The notes below the pieces were generated by a model. It made no database searches. It saw only the letters and a list, made by a program, of their open reading frames with translations, and was not told the origin of the DNA. Source: Klebsiella africana (lineage in GTDB: Bacteria > Pseudomonadota > Gammaproteobacteria > Enterobacterales > Enterobacteriaceae). Taken from it: a stretch of DNA of 64,000 bases. The stretch is taken from NCBI RefSeq assembly GCF_020526085.1, contig NZ_CP084874.1:1426001-1490000 (forward strand), given 5' to 3'. This document shows, one piece after another, positions 14,466 to 22,914 of the stretch. The position numbers were made by a program, and so were the translations under genes. How positions within the stretch are numbered: position 1 is the stretch's first letter; each line of letters starts with the position of its first letter.

Positions 14466-14537
14466 CTAGATCATCAGGGCAAAAGTACCGGCCCAAACGA
14501 TGACCATAAAAGAGAGACCCATAAAGAAGTATTTCAC
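14466..14537 (-). CDS. ypdK: Small membrane protein YpdK
   Basis: A 23-residue single-helix membrane peptide starting with GTG: MKYFFMGLSFMVIVWAGTFA followed by LMI. It differs from the E. coli YpdK sequence as I recall it at one position and sits at the expected place next to alaC. GGAG lies nine bases upstream. Its function is unknown. It shares the alaC hairpin as a likely terminator. Confidence 0.85.
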   Translation of the reverse strand: MKYFFMGLSFMVIVWAGTFALMI

Positions 14538-14861
14538 GACTCATCACTCCACGCGCTTATGCGACGTTCAAATGAATTAATTGTTCTGTTTTTCAAGGGC
14601 TGTCGCCGGTGAAATCTCACCCTGCGGCAGCTCGCAATTCTGTGCGTTTACTGCTCCAGATGGCGCTAATGTACGCCTAAAAAATCAGAGAGACAAGTGG
14701 CATTTTTTTATTAATTTTTAGTTACTTACGAGTGTCGTGATTCGGCGACACATTAATTTCACTCGGTAATAAATTTAACGCCAGCGACGCCTGGAAAACG
14801 GCTTTGGCAAGGAGAAAGTGGGCGACGCGCGGCATTGATTTCGCCACGCGTCGACGCCGGG
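14538..14861. other. Non-coding gap between ypdK and the CynX-like gene
   Basis: This 324-base stretch includes an AT-rich part around 14690-14780 that could carry the ypdK promoter. I see no further gene or clear structured RNA. Confidence 0.5.
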
Positions 14862-16058
14862 TCAGTGCAGGTCAGAGGCGTGCTGTCGCCACGCAGAGGG
14901 GTAGCGCGCCGGAATGAAGCGCAGCGTCAGCGCCATGAGTAGCAGGACGCAGATCGCATGCCAGGACCAGTCAAGCGTGTAGTTACCGCTCAGGCTACGT
15001 AACAGGCCGGACAGCCAGGGGGAGAGGCCAGCGATGATAAATCCAATACCTTGCATAAAGGCTACCAGCCTGCCAGCCACCGCCGGTTGTCCGGCGTGAT
15101 CCAGCGCCAGCACCAAACACAGGGGAAACGCGCCGCCCAGCCCCACGCCGCAGGCAAGGGCCCAGAGCACAGAGAAATGCTCTGGCAGCCAGATGAAGCC
15201 GCAGAAGCCAATCTGCTGTAGCGCCAGGGCCAGCAGGAGAAGCTGGCGCCGATCCTCCTTGTGAGCCAGCGCCGGGAGCAGCAGCGCGCCGGCGGTTTGC
15301 CCGACGGTCAGCAGCGCCAGCAGCGAACCGCTGTCCTGGGCGCTGTCGCCTAGCTGAATGTAGTAAGGCGGCAGCCAGGCGATCAGACTGGCGTAGCCGG
15401 CATTGATCAGTCCGAAATAGAGTCCCAGCGTCCAGGCGCGGCGCTGGCCAATAATCGCGACCCGGGGAGAAGCGCTGGTCTGATGCGGTGCGCGAGGTAA
15501 TTGCCGACAAATTGCCAGCCAACTGAACAGAGCCAGTAGCGCAGGGAGCGCCCACCAGGCCAGCGCATCATGCCAGGCCGTGCTATGTGACGCCAGCCAT
15601 GGCGTGAATGCGGCGCCTAACCCGCCGCCGCCCATCAGCGCCGCTGACCATAGTCCCATCACCAGCGCCGTCCGCTGGGGAAAGAGGCGCTTAATTACCG
15701 CCGGGATGGCGGCCTGAATAATGCCGATGCCAATTCCTCCGGCCAGGGCGCTGGTGAGCAGTAAGCCACTATTCGGGGCGATTTCCCGCAACAAGGCGCC
15801 TGCCGCGATAATCAGCAGGCTCAGCGCAATACTGCGCTTTTGAGCGATATAGCGATCGACCCAGCCAGCGGCCAGCGCCAGCACGCCCATCGCGATCACC
15901 GGCAGCGCGGTCAGGAGAGCGGCCAGGGTATAGCTCATCCCGCTGGCGGCGCGGATGTCCGGCAGCAAAGGGCCAATGGAGGTAAGCAGCGGCCGCATAT
16001 TGATTCCAATCAGCACCAGGACTGCCAGCGTCAGGTTTTGTCGCAGCGCTGATTTCAT
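14862..16058 (-). CDS. CynX/NimT-family MFS transporter
   Basis: A 398-residue inner-membrane protein with about twelve hydrophobic segments. The N-terminus LVLIGINMRPLLTSIGPLLP is typical of the CynX/NimT (YeaN) branch of the major facilitator superfamily, which includes the cyanate and 2-nitroimidazole transporters. It overlaps the upstream deaminase by 4 bases (ATGA), so the two are translationally coupled. The neighbour suggests a nucleobase or related compound as substrate, not cyanate. This is inference. Confidence 0.8.
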   Translation of the reverse strand: MKSALRQNLTLAVLVLIGINMRPLLTSIGPLLPDIRAASGMSYTLAALLTALPVIAMGVLALAAGWVDRYIAQKRSIALSLLIIAAGALLREIAPNSGLLLTSALAGGIGIGIIQAAIPAVIKRLFPQRTALVMGLWSAALMGGGGLGAAFTPWLASHSTAWHDALAWWALPALLALFSWLAICRQLPRAPHQTSASPRVAIIGQRRAWTLGLYFGLINAGYASLIAWLPPYYIQLGDSAQDSGSLLALLTVGQTAGALLLPALAHKEDRRQLLLLALALQQIGFCGFIWLPEHFSVLWALACGVGLGGAFPLCLVLALDHAGQPAVAGRLVAFMQGIGFIIAGLSPWLSGLLRSLSGNYTLDWSWHAICVLLLMALTLRFIPARYPSAWRQHASDLH

Positions 16059-16513
16059 GACTGCCGTTCCGCCCAGCGCTGATAAAGTTCAGGACCCTCC
16101 GGTTGTGGGCGATGATGGATAGGCAGCGTTTGCCTGGACAGCGGCTGCTGTAGCTGCTGATAAATCGCGGCGGTCGAGAGCTGAAAGGGTTCGCCATCCT
16201 GATTACTGTTGGCGAAAAATACTTCCCGCACGCTGGTTAAATAGAGCGCGCTCAAGCACATAGGGCAAGGTTGCCCGCTGGCATAGATCACGCATTCGCG
16301 CAGCGCCGCGCTTCCCAGTCTGGCGGCAAGATCGCGAATGGCGTTCAGCTCAGCATGGGCCGTTGGGTCACCGCTCAGATGAAAGGTATTGACGCTTTCA
16401 GCGACAATCTCATCACGCCGCACCAGCACGGCGCCGAAGGGGCGCCCACCGTCAGCAATGTTTTGGTTTGCCAGCATTAATGCACGCTGGAGATAGCGAT
16501 CGTGAGCCGACAT
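16055..16513 (-). CDS. Nucleoside/guanine deaminase-like zinc deaminase
   Basis: A 152-residue cytidine/deoxycytidylate deaminase superfamily protein. The zinc site is clear: HAE (PTAHAELNAIRDLA) and PCPMC (YASGQPCPMCLSALYL). PFGAVLV in the N-terminal strand and the length fit the guanine deaminase/TadA-like group. The ATG at 16513 was chosen because AGGAG lies six bases upstream. It forms an operon with the CynX-like transporter and diverges from a CynR-like regulator, so it is probably a small-molecule enzyme and not the tRNA editor TadA. Confidence 0.82.
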   Translation of the reverse strand: MSAHDRYLQRALMLANQNIADGGRPFGAVLVRRDEIVAESVNTFHLSGDPTAHAELNAIRDLAARLGSAALRECVIYASGQPCPMCLSALYLTSVREVFFANSNQDGEPFQLSTAAIYQQLQQPLSRQTLPIHHRPQPEGPELYQRWAERQS

Positions 16514-16645
16514 AGTCACTCCTGCACAAGATGATGTTGATGGTGAAAAACGCAGAGGATGGTAGGTAGAGGGTACGTATCTTGTTTCATAAGTTAAAAG
16601 ACTTATTTATGATGAACTCTATTTGAATTACTTATAGGTAAGCGG

Positions 16646-17530
16646 ATGCTCCTGCGCCATCTTTCCTACTTTATCGCCGTAGCAGAACATCGTGGATTTA
16701 CTCGCGCCGCCGCGGCGCTCCATGTCTCCCAGCCTGCGCTGTCACAGCAGATCCGCCAGCTGGAAGCGATGCTGGAGGTTCAGCTTTTCGACCGTTCTGG
16801 TCGACGTATTCGTCTGACCGATGCCGGAGAGATCTGGCTGGAGTATGCCCGTCGCGCGTTACGCGATCTTGAGGAAGGCCGGCGCGCCTTGCATGACGCA
16901 GAAGATCTTCACCACGGTAAACTCCGCATTGCTATGACGCCAACTTTCACTACCTATATGCTGGGCCCGCTGGTGGAGGCGTACTACCGACGCTACCCTG
17001 GAGTAAAAGTGCTTATCCAGGAGATGAACCAGGAGCGGATGGAGGCGATGCTGCTGGAGGATGAACTGGATGTGGGGATTGCTTTTGACGACAGGCGATC
17101 ACAGGACATTGTGGTTCAGCCGCTGCTGACGGAAACGCTTGCGCTGGTGGTGAGCCGCGCGCATCCGCTGGCACGAGAGCGTGACTTGCAACTGCAGGCA
17201 CTCAACGCCCAGCCGCTAATTTTACTCAGCAGCGAGTTTGCCACCCGTGAGCAGATCGATCGTTATTGCCGCCTTCATCGGCTCGAGCCAGACGTGCGGA
17301 TGGAGGCCAACTCCATCGCTGCCGTTCTGTCGGTTATTCGAAGCACACTACTTGCAACGCTGCTGCCGGCGGCGATCGCCGGGCAGTTTGATGATGTGGT
17401 GGCGATTGCGCTACAGCCTGCGTTGCTGCAGCGCACGGCCTGTTTATTGCAGCGGCAGGGTGCCTGGCAGAGCGCTGCAGCGCGTGAATTCATCGCTGTA
17501 GCACAGCAGATCGCAGTCACGCTGGATTAA
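16646..17530 (+). CDS. CynR-like LysR-family regulator
   Basis: A 294-residue LysR-type regulator with an N-terminal winged helix ([24 protein letters not shown]) and a C-terminal effector domain. The regions [22 protein letters not shown] and [11 protein letters not shown] follow E. coli CynR closely. No cyanase or carbonic anhydrase gene is nearby. Instead, a deaminase and CynX-like transporter lie divergently 132 bases away and are the likely targets. LysR regulators typically act from such intergenic regions. Confidence 0.85.
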   Translation: MLLRHLSYFIAVAEHRGFTRAAAALHVSQPALSQQIRQLEAMLEVQLFDRSGRRIRLTDAGEIWLEYARRALRDLEEGRRALHDAEDLHHGKLRIAMTPTFTTYMLGPLVEAYYRRYPGVKVLIQEMNQERMEAMLLEDELDVGIAFDDRRSQDIVVQPLLTETLALVVSRAHPLARERDLQLQALNAQPLILLSSEFATREQIDRYCRLHRLEPDVRMEANSIAAVLSVIRSTLLATLLPAAIAGQFDDVVAIALQPALLQRTACLLQRQGAWQSAAAREFIAVAQQIAVTLD

Positions 17531-17542
17531 TGGTTGGTATTG

Positions 17543-18382
17543 CTAATAATGCTCACTGGACAGGGTATCTTCCCTGAGCATGCCTTCTTCTTTAAGTTTT
17601 TCCAGCACATGACGAAAGAGCTGAGTTTTGTCTGACTCGGCCATATGCTGCAATTTCTCATTAAATACGGTATGGGACTGAATAAGATAATGGATAAACT
17701 CCAGTAATAACTCATTTTGCGGCAGAACGGTTAATTCCTGATGAATGTAACTGGTTTGTTCCAGCAGCGAATTTTTCGTCACGTCCATCGGACGGGCGCT
17801 AATGCTGTGGGCGTATATTTTCTCAATAGCCTGGCTGGTGATATAGATACGGTTTAATGATATGGCGGGACGTTCATCTTCATCCGGAATGAAATGACAA
17901 TAAACAAACGGTTTATCAGGCAACATCATGCTAAGTTTGCTTTCGCGAATAATATCACCAGGCGCTTCCAGCAAGGCCATTAAATTCCGGCAATGTGGAT
18001 GCCAAAGTCCTGACGCGGATACCTTTACATTGAACTGCGTCACCGTATTTCCGCGCAGGGTTTCCATCATCGGAATATCCCCTTCAAGCCGCAAAATGCT
18101 GCGGATGTGGGAGTGGGGCGACCAGATAGTTTCCGTCGCCTCGGATGAGGAAAGCGGACTGAACGCGGTAGTGACGTCTTTTTCCTGATGAGAAAGGGCG
18201 GCGATTTTTAATGTTCCCCGCGTCGGGTTGAGCTTCAGACATAGATTGATCGCGCCAATATCATGCCAGTGAAGAATGTCTTCAAGTTCGCAGTTTAATA
18301 ATTTTTGCGCCCGCGCCAGAGAGCAATACTCCATTGGCGGTAAATTATTTAGCTTCCAGATGTTCCGTTCTGTAATATTCAT
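17543..18382 (-). CDS. Unrecognised 279-residue protein
   Basis: I do not recognise this family. The protein is soluble by composition, with no signal peptide or membrane helix. The N-terminal stretch PMEYCSLARAQKLLNCELEDILHWHDIGAI looks like a helix-turn-helix or excisionase-type recognition fold. The C-terminus is helical and charged (LFRHVLEKLKEEGML). Its codons are more AT-rich than the flanking core genes, which suggests acquisition. It is convergent with the CynR-like gene, 12 bases apart. A DNA-binding role is only a guess. Confidence 0.6.
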   Translation of the reverse strand: MNITERNIWKLNNLPPMEYCSLARAQKLLNCELEDILHWHDIGAINLCLKLNPTRGTLKIAALSHQEKDVTTAFSPLSSSEATETIWSPHSHIRSILRLEGDIPMMETLRGNTVTQFNVKVSASGLWHPHCRNLMALLEAPGDIIRESKLSMMLPDKPFVYCHFIPDEDERPAISLNRIYITSQAIEKIYAHSISARPMDVTKNSLLEQTSYIHQELTVLPQNELLLEFIHYLIQSHTVFNEKLQHMAESDKTQLFRHVLEKLKEEGMLREDTLSSEHY

Positions 18383-18708
18383 AAGAATTGTATGTCGATG
18401 AAAAAATAAATCGCCACGGTGAGCAAAAGCATCAATGATAATGATTTATTTTTCTCGCTGACTTCCTTTACCTGTTTGACAAAATCCATTCACATTAAGA
18501 ATAATATATCGATAAATTGGCTGTTTTTATTGTTTTACTGCCACGTATTTACTCTGTCCCGTTATCTTATCATCTCTTATTCGTAGAGAAAAATAGTTTG
18601 CTGAATATAAGAGTTTCTTCCTTTTTAGCAGCAATGTGGAAGGCGAGTATGAGCGGAGCACGAAGGAAGGGACGGTTAATTTGGTAAACTTTGTCCTCGG
18701 TAGGAAGT
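18383..18708. other. AT-rich non-coding gap
   Basis: The 326 bases between the unrecognised gene and the cupin terminator are AT-rich and probably hold the promoter of the 279-residue gene. I see no gene here. Confidence 0.5.
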
Positions 18709-18738
18709 ATCAAAACAGACGCCATTGGCGTCTGTTAA
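18706..18738 (-). terminator. Terminator of the WbuC-type cupin gene
   Basis: A ten-base-pair stem AACAGACGCC/GGCGTCTGTT is followed on the minus strand by TTTTGAT, just after the cupin stop codon. Confidence 0.75.
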
Positions 18739-18751
18739 CGTGTACCTGTTG

Positions 18752-19234
18752 TTATTGCGGCATCGACAGAAAACGGTCACCCGGTTGCGCGATGGCATAC
18801 CATGCCATGATTTCGGCTGTACCCGGCTGGCCTTCAGCCGGTGCCCAGACCATGGTGTCGATTTCGGCAAGCGGTTGATAAGCCCCTTGTTTGACTTCAA
18901 ATACCATCCCGCCAGCGTCCAGTGACAGTACGGTATGCCAGGTGCCAGCCTCCATTTCCAGCGCCGTACAGGTTTCACCCAGCACCACCCGGTTGGTGAC
19001 CACGCCGTTATCATCAAAATTCAGTACCACAAATCGGCCTTTCAGCGGCAGTAAAAGTTCGAAGGTATGTCTGTGCCGGTGCGGGCGGATATAGGTGCCA
19101 GGTTCCATGGCGATGGCCAGGCGCTGTACCGGGTCGCTCAGTTCGGGATGAAAATTGCGATGGGCACGCAGGCGTGGCGCATGGGCCGCCGCTTCGCTCT
19201 GCTGCTGCATATCGCTGAGGGTGATCTGTTTCAT
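18752..19234 (-). CDS. WbuC-family cupin-fold metalloprotein
   Basis: A 160-residue single-domain cupin. The metal motif is visible as RPHRHRHTFELLLPLKGR, with a second motif around MEAGTWHTVLSLDAGG. The WbuC family is common in enterobacteria, sometimes in O-antigen loci, and its reaction is unknown. A single gene with its own terminator, next to the left end of the IS-bounded island. Confidence 0.8.
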   Translation of the reverse strand: MKQITLSDMQQQSEAAAHAPRLRAHRNFHPELSDPVQRLAIAMEPGTYIRPHRHRHTFELLLPLKGRFVVLNFDDNGVVTNRVVLGETCTALEMEAGTWHTVLSLDAGGMVFEVKQGAYQPLAEIDTMVWAPAEGQPGTAEIMAWYAIAQPGDRFLSMPQ

Positions 19235-19365
19235 ATCTACGTCTGGCTCCTGTATCGTCCAGAGAAGGTTGTAAAAGGTCGCGGCTAGTGACTGAAAAAG
19301 TCAGAAGGTATTGTACGCAGAAATGCGCGTTGCTGTCGGTTTATTGTGTGCGTGATCGACAAGAA

Positions 19366-19828
19366 GGACTCAGGACTGACGCCACCGGGATGACTGTGAC
19401 GCCGGACCCGGGTTGTGCAGCCACGCATAGAACCCGGCCCGGGCGACATTCAGTACCCATCACACCCCATACAGTGCGGTGTTCATTGATAAAGCGGTAA
19501 TTCAGTCGGCCTCCCTTGCAAAGTACCGCGCGGCCTTTTTCAGGATATCCCGTTCTTCTTCTGCGCGTTTTAGCGGCGCCTGTAGTTTCAGAAACTCGCT
19601 AAATCCCGGGCATGCTGTTCGCTGTTATCGGGTTAAATAGCCCGTAACCACTAATAGAGACTACGTGCGGAAACACTCAGACGGTTAGATACTTCGGCAA
19701 CAGAATAACCGCGTTTCGTTGTCTGGCGGACGGCTTCTGCCTTAAATTCAGGTGTAAATTGTGGTGTGCCCATACGCTCCTCCCATATGCAAACTATAGG
19801 GCAGGATCGTCTACCGTGGTGCAGTCCA
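19366..19828 (-). mobile_element. IS3-family remnant, copy A (inverted partner of copy B)
   Basis: On the minus strand this starts with the IS-type end TGGACTGC (19828) and carries an orfA beginning MGTPQFTPEFKAEAVRQTTK at 19771. An in-frame TAG after SARSLY cuts orfA. A later piece reads as the start of orfB (NYRFINEHRTVWGVM), broken by a short deletion. About 1 kb expected for the rest of orfB is missing. Bases 19389-19816 match copy B with five mismatches by eye. It cannot encode a working transposase. Confidence 0.85.
19389..19816 (-). repeat. 428-base inverted repeat, left arm
   Basis: Read by eye, this arm matches the reverse complement of 30358-30785 with five substitutions and no gaps. 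Homology continues more weakly beyond both ends, including an 11-base gap near 19378-19388. Confidence 0.85.
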
Positions 19829-20142
19829 GTGACATCCATGATACTGATCAGACTAAGCGTGACGTCTTGCAAAAGGCAATTGCTTATATCGCTAAGGTGG
19901 ATACAGCTGTACGGCTGAGTTTGCTCCAGAGAGCACGTAAATACAGGCCCGGTGAATGCCTTTTACAAACAGGAAAAAAACGTATTGTTGTGAGCGTTCA
20001 GATCTTTGAAGCCATTGGTAGAGTATGGAGTAACGGTGCATTAGAGGAACATGAAAATAGTCTGAACACACTGAAACACCAGATCTTTGGCCGGACTGAC
20101 TTAGAGTTACTTAGGCAACGGATAATGAGTTCTTTGGCTTGA
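19829..20142 (+). pseudogene. Transposase C-terminal remnant, possibly ISL3-like
   Basis: The frame ends in WSNGALEEHENSLNTLKHQI and FGRTDLELLRQRIM. This resembles the WSNG-VEG-NRLK-LKRQMFGR-LLRQR ending of ISL3-type transposases, but it is diverged and lacks the catalytic domain. The frame runs into IS remnant A, so the apparent start inside that element is an artefact of the junction. It is another sign of repeated insertions at the left edge of the island. Confidence 0.45.
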
Positions 20143-20562
20143 AAGTTTACTCTAAGGTTGCAGAAAACCCTCTTTCACATAGCTAATGACTGACGGAACC
20201 TGCCATCACAATAAATCGCAGCGCGCGGATCCTTTTATTGTCTTATTCCGCATTATTACGGGTAAAACCAAATACGTAAAGGATCCTTTCTGGTACCAGA
20301 TCTTGACCAAAGCCAGGTGTGGCAAGGGCTGCAGGTCATCTGAGGCATTTTGGGAGAAATGGGGTAATACCGGACAAACGGAAGCAGGCAAACAAAGTAG
20401 AAAAGAAGTAAAGGAAGGAGACTGACAGCCTTTCGTCTAAGCTGATGCAGCAGATGGCTGGGTCGTATGAACCAGGCAACATCGGTTTTATGAGATGCTG
20501 CCAGGCATCAGGGTGAGGGGTTCATTAAAGACTCAATGTGGTGAGTCGTACCCAAACGAAAC
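20143..20562. other. Non-coding gap left of the LuxR gene
   Basis: This 420-base stretch contains short open frames but no recognisable protein. It may include the end of the ISL3-like remnant near 20150-20175. I see no clear promoter, RNA or repeat. Confidence 0.4.
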
Positions 20563-21162
20563 TTAGTGAATGAGTATCCATTTTATTTTTTTTACGCCAA
20601 GCTTCTTCATAATATTACGCTGATGGGTATAAACCGTTTTAATCGCAGTGTTGAGCATTTTAGATATATCGGGGACAGTATTCCCTTTCAGCGTGTATGC
20701 TAATACATATGCTTCGATATCACTCATACGCTTTGATGATGGATAATCATTATAACGGTCAGCTGCCATAAAGCAGCTTAGTTCATATGGAAGAGAGGTT
20801 CTGTCTTGCTTACCGTATATCACATACCCGCCGGCTAATCGGGTGAATAAAGAAAGATAATGGTTGTATATCTCCGAAAATAGAAGGGTGGGTATCTTGG
20901 CCTTTTCCACCTGTCGGTAAAGTATGATGATTTCAGCAAGTTGGGCGGCAGTCAACGCTCCAGTTAATACTATCGCGACAGAAAATGATTTTTTGTTTAA
21001 TGCTAATTTATTGATTTCCTGGAGCGGAATGTAGCGAACAGCATAAAAATCAGGGGTGAATAACGATGCCAATCCCGTCAGTATAAAGGGGTTATTACTG
21101 GTAATAATCAGCTCTTTTTTATTATTAATAGATGCAATTTTATTAAGGAATTTGCTTCTCAT
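20563..21162 (-). CDS. LuxR-type transcriptional regulator of the fimbrial island
   Basis: A 199-residue protein with a C-terminal LuxR/FixJ helix-turn-helix (MSDIEAYVLAYTLKGNTVPDISKMLNTAIKTVYTHQRNIMKKLGV). The N-terminal part (LIITSNNPFILTGLASLF) has the shape of a receiver domain but lacks the usual acidic pocket and phospho-Asp, so it is probably not phosphorylated. Such regulators often sit beside fimbrial operons (FimZ, MatA types). It lies downstream of the adhesin gene on the same strand, beyond a strong terminator, so it has its own promoter in the 214-base gap. Codon use is AT-rich. Confidence 0.75.
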   Translation of the reverse strand: MRSKFLNKIASINNKKELIITSNNPFILTGLASLFTPDFYAVRYIPLQEINKLALNKKSFSVAIVLTGALTAAQLAEIIILYRQVEKAKIPTLLFSEIYNHYLSLFTRLAGGYVIYGKQDRTSLPYELSCFMAADRYNDYPSSKRMSDIEAYVLAYTLKGNTVPDISKMLNTAIKTVYTHQRNIMKKLGVKKIKWILIH

Positions 21163-21329
21163 AACAACCTGAAAAATAAATGATTAAACTATATTTTCCA
21201 TGTTTATACTTTATGCATGGAAAGTACCCAGAGAAAACAGTAGAAAGTGAATGTGCTAAAAATTATAGAAAAAACTGAGTTTTATAACGTGTATTTATCT
21301 TCACCCTTAAAAAAGATGGTATGTATTTT

Positions 21330-21373
21330 GAAAATACAGAGCGAATTTTTGACAGTAATAATTCGCTCTGTAA
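21330..21373 (-). terminator. Terminator of the fimbrial operon
   Basis: A 12-base-pair stem TACAGAGCGAAT/ATTCGCTCTGTA with a 14-base loop is followed on the minus strand by ATTTTC. It lies immediately after the adhesin stop codon. Confidence 0.8.
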
Positions 21374-21376
21374 AAT

Positions 21377-22321
21377 TTACTTATAGTTTACCGTAAATAT
21401 AATGTTTGACTCAAACTCACCAGTTTTTGCTTCACCGTTACTGACAAGAACAGCCTGGTAAGTTTTTGTCTGGCTTTTCGAAGTTGTCAGATCAACAAAG
21501 TCCGTAAGGTCGTTAAAGATAAGATAATTACCAGTATCAGGATCGTATATTTTTAGCAATGCACCATTGCCCAGGTCAACGCTATCGTTGTTAACGACAG
21601 TACCAGTCGGTGTAAAAAGTGCATCAAGCGAAAAAGGCGCATCACAGGTACGCGAAACTGCAAGTGAAAAGTCCTTTCTGGTAATAACAGAACCCGTGCT
21701 GTTCCAGGGTTTTAGCTCGCCAAAATCGACATCGGTAACTTCGGGAATATTTGCACTGCATTCAAGAGCAACAAAATTGGTTAACCCTGTAAGCGTATAA
21801 CGATAGTTAAGTCCGGCATTGTTATTAATACCACCAACACCATCGAGTTGGAAAACTGCTATTTCATCAGTATCAAAAACGATGCTGCTGGTTAAGTTAG
21901 CAGTTTTTTTGATATAAATTTGATAGCTCATTGTTAGGGTTTTAGCATACTTACTCCCTTTTTCGCTTTTGGTAAAGTATAAACTTGTTTGCGTTTTGTC
22001 ACTATTGGTTCCTAAGTCAACGCCATCATATATAATACCAAACGCAACCCCTTCAGGCATTACCGCGCTGCCACTGACTTCCGGGTATGTATAAATATAT
22101 ACATACTCATCAGTTTTAGATGTTGTTGACCAACAAACAAAATTGTTAGTTAATACTTCTGAACGCCATACGATAGTGCCATCAGGTACGTTATTGGGGA
22201 TTTTTACGCTACCAATATTAACCAGTTCGCTGGTACTTCCTGATATGGAATCTTTATGACACTCCAGTGCCAGCGTAGACGTACTGAAAAAAATCATTAT
22301 TAACAATATAAAATATTTCAC
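21377..22321 (-). CDS. Fimbrial tip adhesin candidate
   Basis: A 314-residue secreted protein that closes the operon, where two-domain tip adhesins usually sit. The signal peptide is MKYFILLIMIFFSTSTLALE. The N-terminal ~180 residues (receptor domain) have no family I recognise. The C-terminal ~130 residues are pilin-like, with a Cys pair (ALECSANIPEV, SRTCDAPF) and the ending FTVNYK typical of donor-strand-accepting subunits. Start: GTG at 22321 gives a clean signal peptide; a TTG at 22336 would add five residues and overlap the previous stop. Binding specificity is unknown. Confidence 0.7.
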   Translation of the reverse strand: MKYFILLIMIFFSTSTLALECHKDSISGSTSELVNIGSVKIPNNVPDGTIVWRSEVLTNNFVCWSTTSKTDEYVYIYTYPEVSGSAVMPEGVAFGIIYDGVDLGTNSDKTQTSLYFTKSEKGSKYAKTLTMSYQIYIKKTANLTSSIVFDTDEIAVFQLDGVGGINNNAGLNYRYTLTGLTNFVALECSANIPEVTDVDFGELKPWNSTGSVITRKDFSLAVSRTCDAPFSLDALFTPTGTVVNNDSVDLGNGALLKIYDPDTGNYLIFNDLTDFVDLTTSKSQTKTYQAVLVSNGEAKTGEFESNIIFTVNYK

Positions 22322-22332
22322 GACATCACCAG

Positions 22333-22911
22333 TCAATAATACTTTAAATGAAAAGTTAATGTTCCCGTTAAAGGCCCGCGGTAATGATCCAATCCCTCCC
22401 CACGAACAACCTGAGAGCTCAGACGGATGCGATTTCCTCCTTTATCCGTTCGAATCACATGACTGTGTATATCGGGTAAGATCTGATTACTGTCATCATC
22501 CAGTATTTTCAGTCCCATATGACTCTCCCGTGGGTGTAACATGAACACGGTAGGATCATCAGGAAGCGTTTCGCCATCAAGGGTGATTGTCATCAGCGTA
22601 CCACCACTCCAGGTCGTCTTCAGTTCACTGGTATCATCAAAGGCATTATTATCACGGCGCTCACAGTTTGTAAGGTGAATGACAAGAGAATTCGGGACTT
22701 CATGAAATATTTCACGCGAATTTGATTCTCCAATCATGATAAGTTGTTCATCTGAGTCAAAATCGAGCGTGCAACCGGCTTCCTGTATTACACCCTGGAA
22801 ATTTATGTTTCCTTTGAAACCCTGATATTCAAGGTCGCTGGTCGCGTGCGCCAGATGCGTTCCGACAAACAGAAGCATCATCAGTGTCAGTCTGCATCTG
22901 CCGTAGTTCAT
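22333..22911 (-). CDS. Minor fimbrial subunit
   Basis: A 192-residue exported pilin-domain protein. The signal peptide is MNYGRCRLTLMMLLFVGTHLAHA. GNINFQGVIQEAGCTLDF matches the N-terminal beta-strand and first Cys of FimA-type subunits, the second Cys follows in HLTNCERRD, and the end GTLTFHLKYY fits the last strand recognised by the chaperone. It is longer than typical FimF/G. It may be an adaptor between rod and adhesin. It lies 3 bases from the chaperone gene. Confidence 0.8.
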   Translation of the reverse strand: MNYGRCRLTLMMLLFVGTHLAHATSDLEYQGFKGNINFQGVIQEAGCTLDFDSDEQLIMIGESNSREIFHEVPNSLVIHLTNCERRDNNAFDDTSELKTTWSGGTLMTITLDGETLPDDPTVFMLHPRESHMGLKILDDDSNQILPDIHSHVIRTDKGGNRIRLSSQVVRGEGLDHYRGPLTGTLTFHLKYY

Positions 22912-22914
22912 ATC

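Noticed and set aside
20186..20425. 79-codon frame left of the LuxR gene
   Set aside because: Low-complexity, no ribosome site and no family; treated as non-coding.
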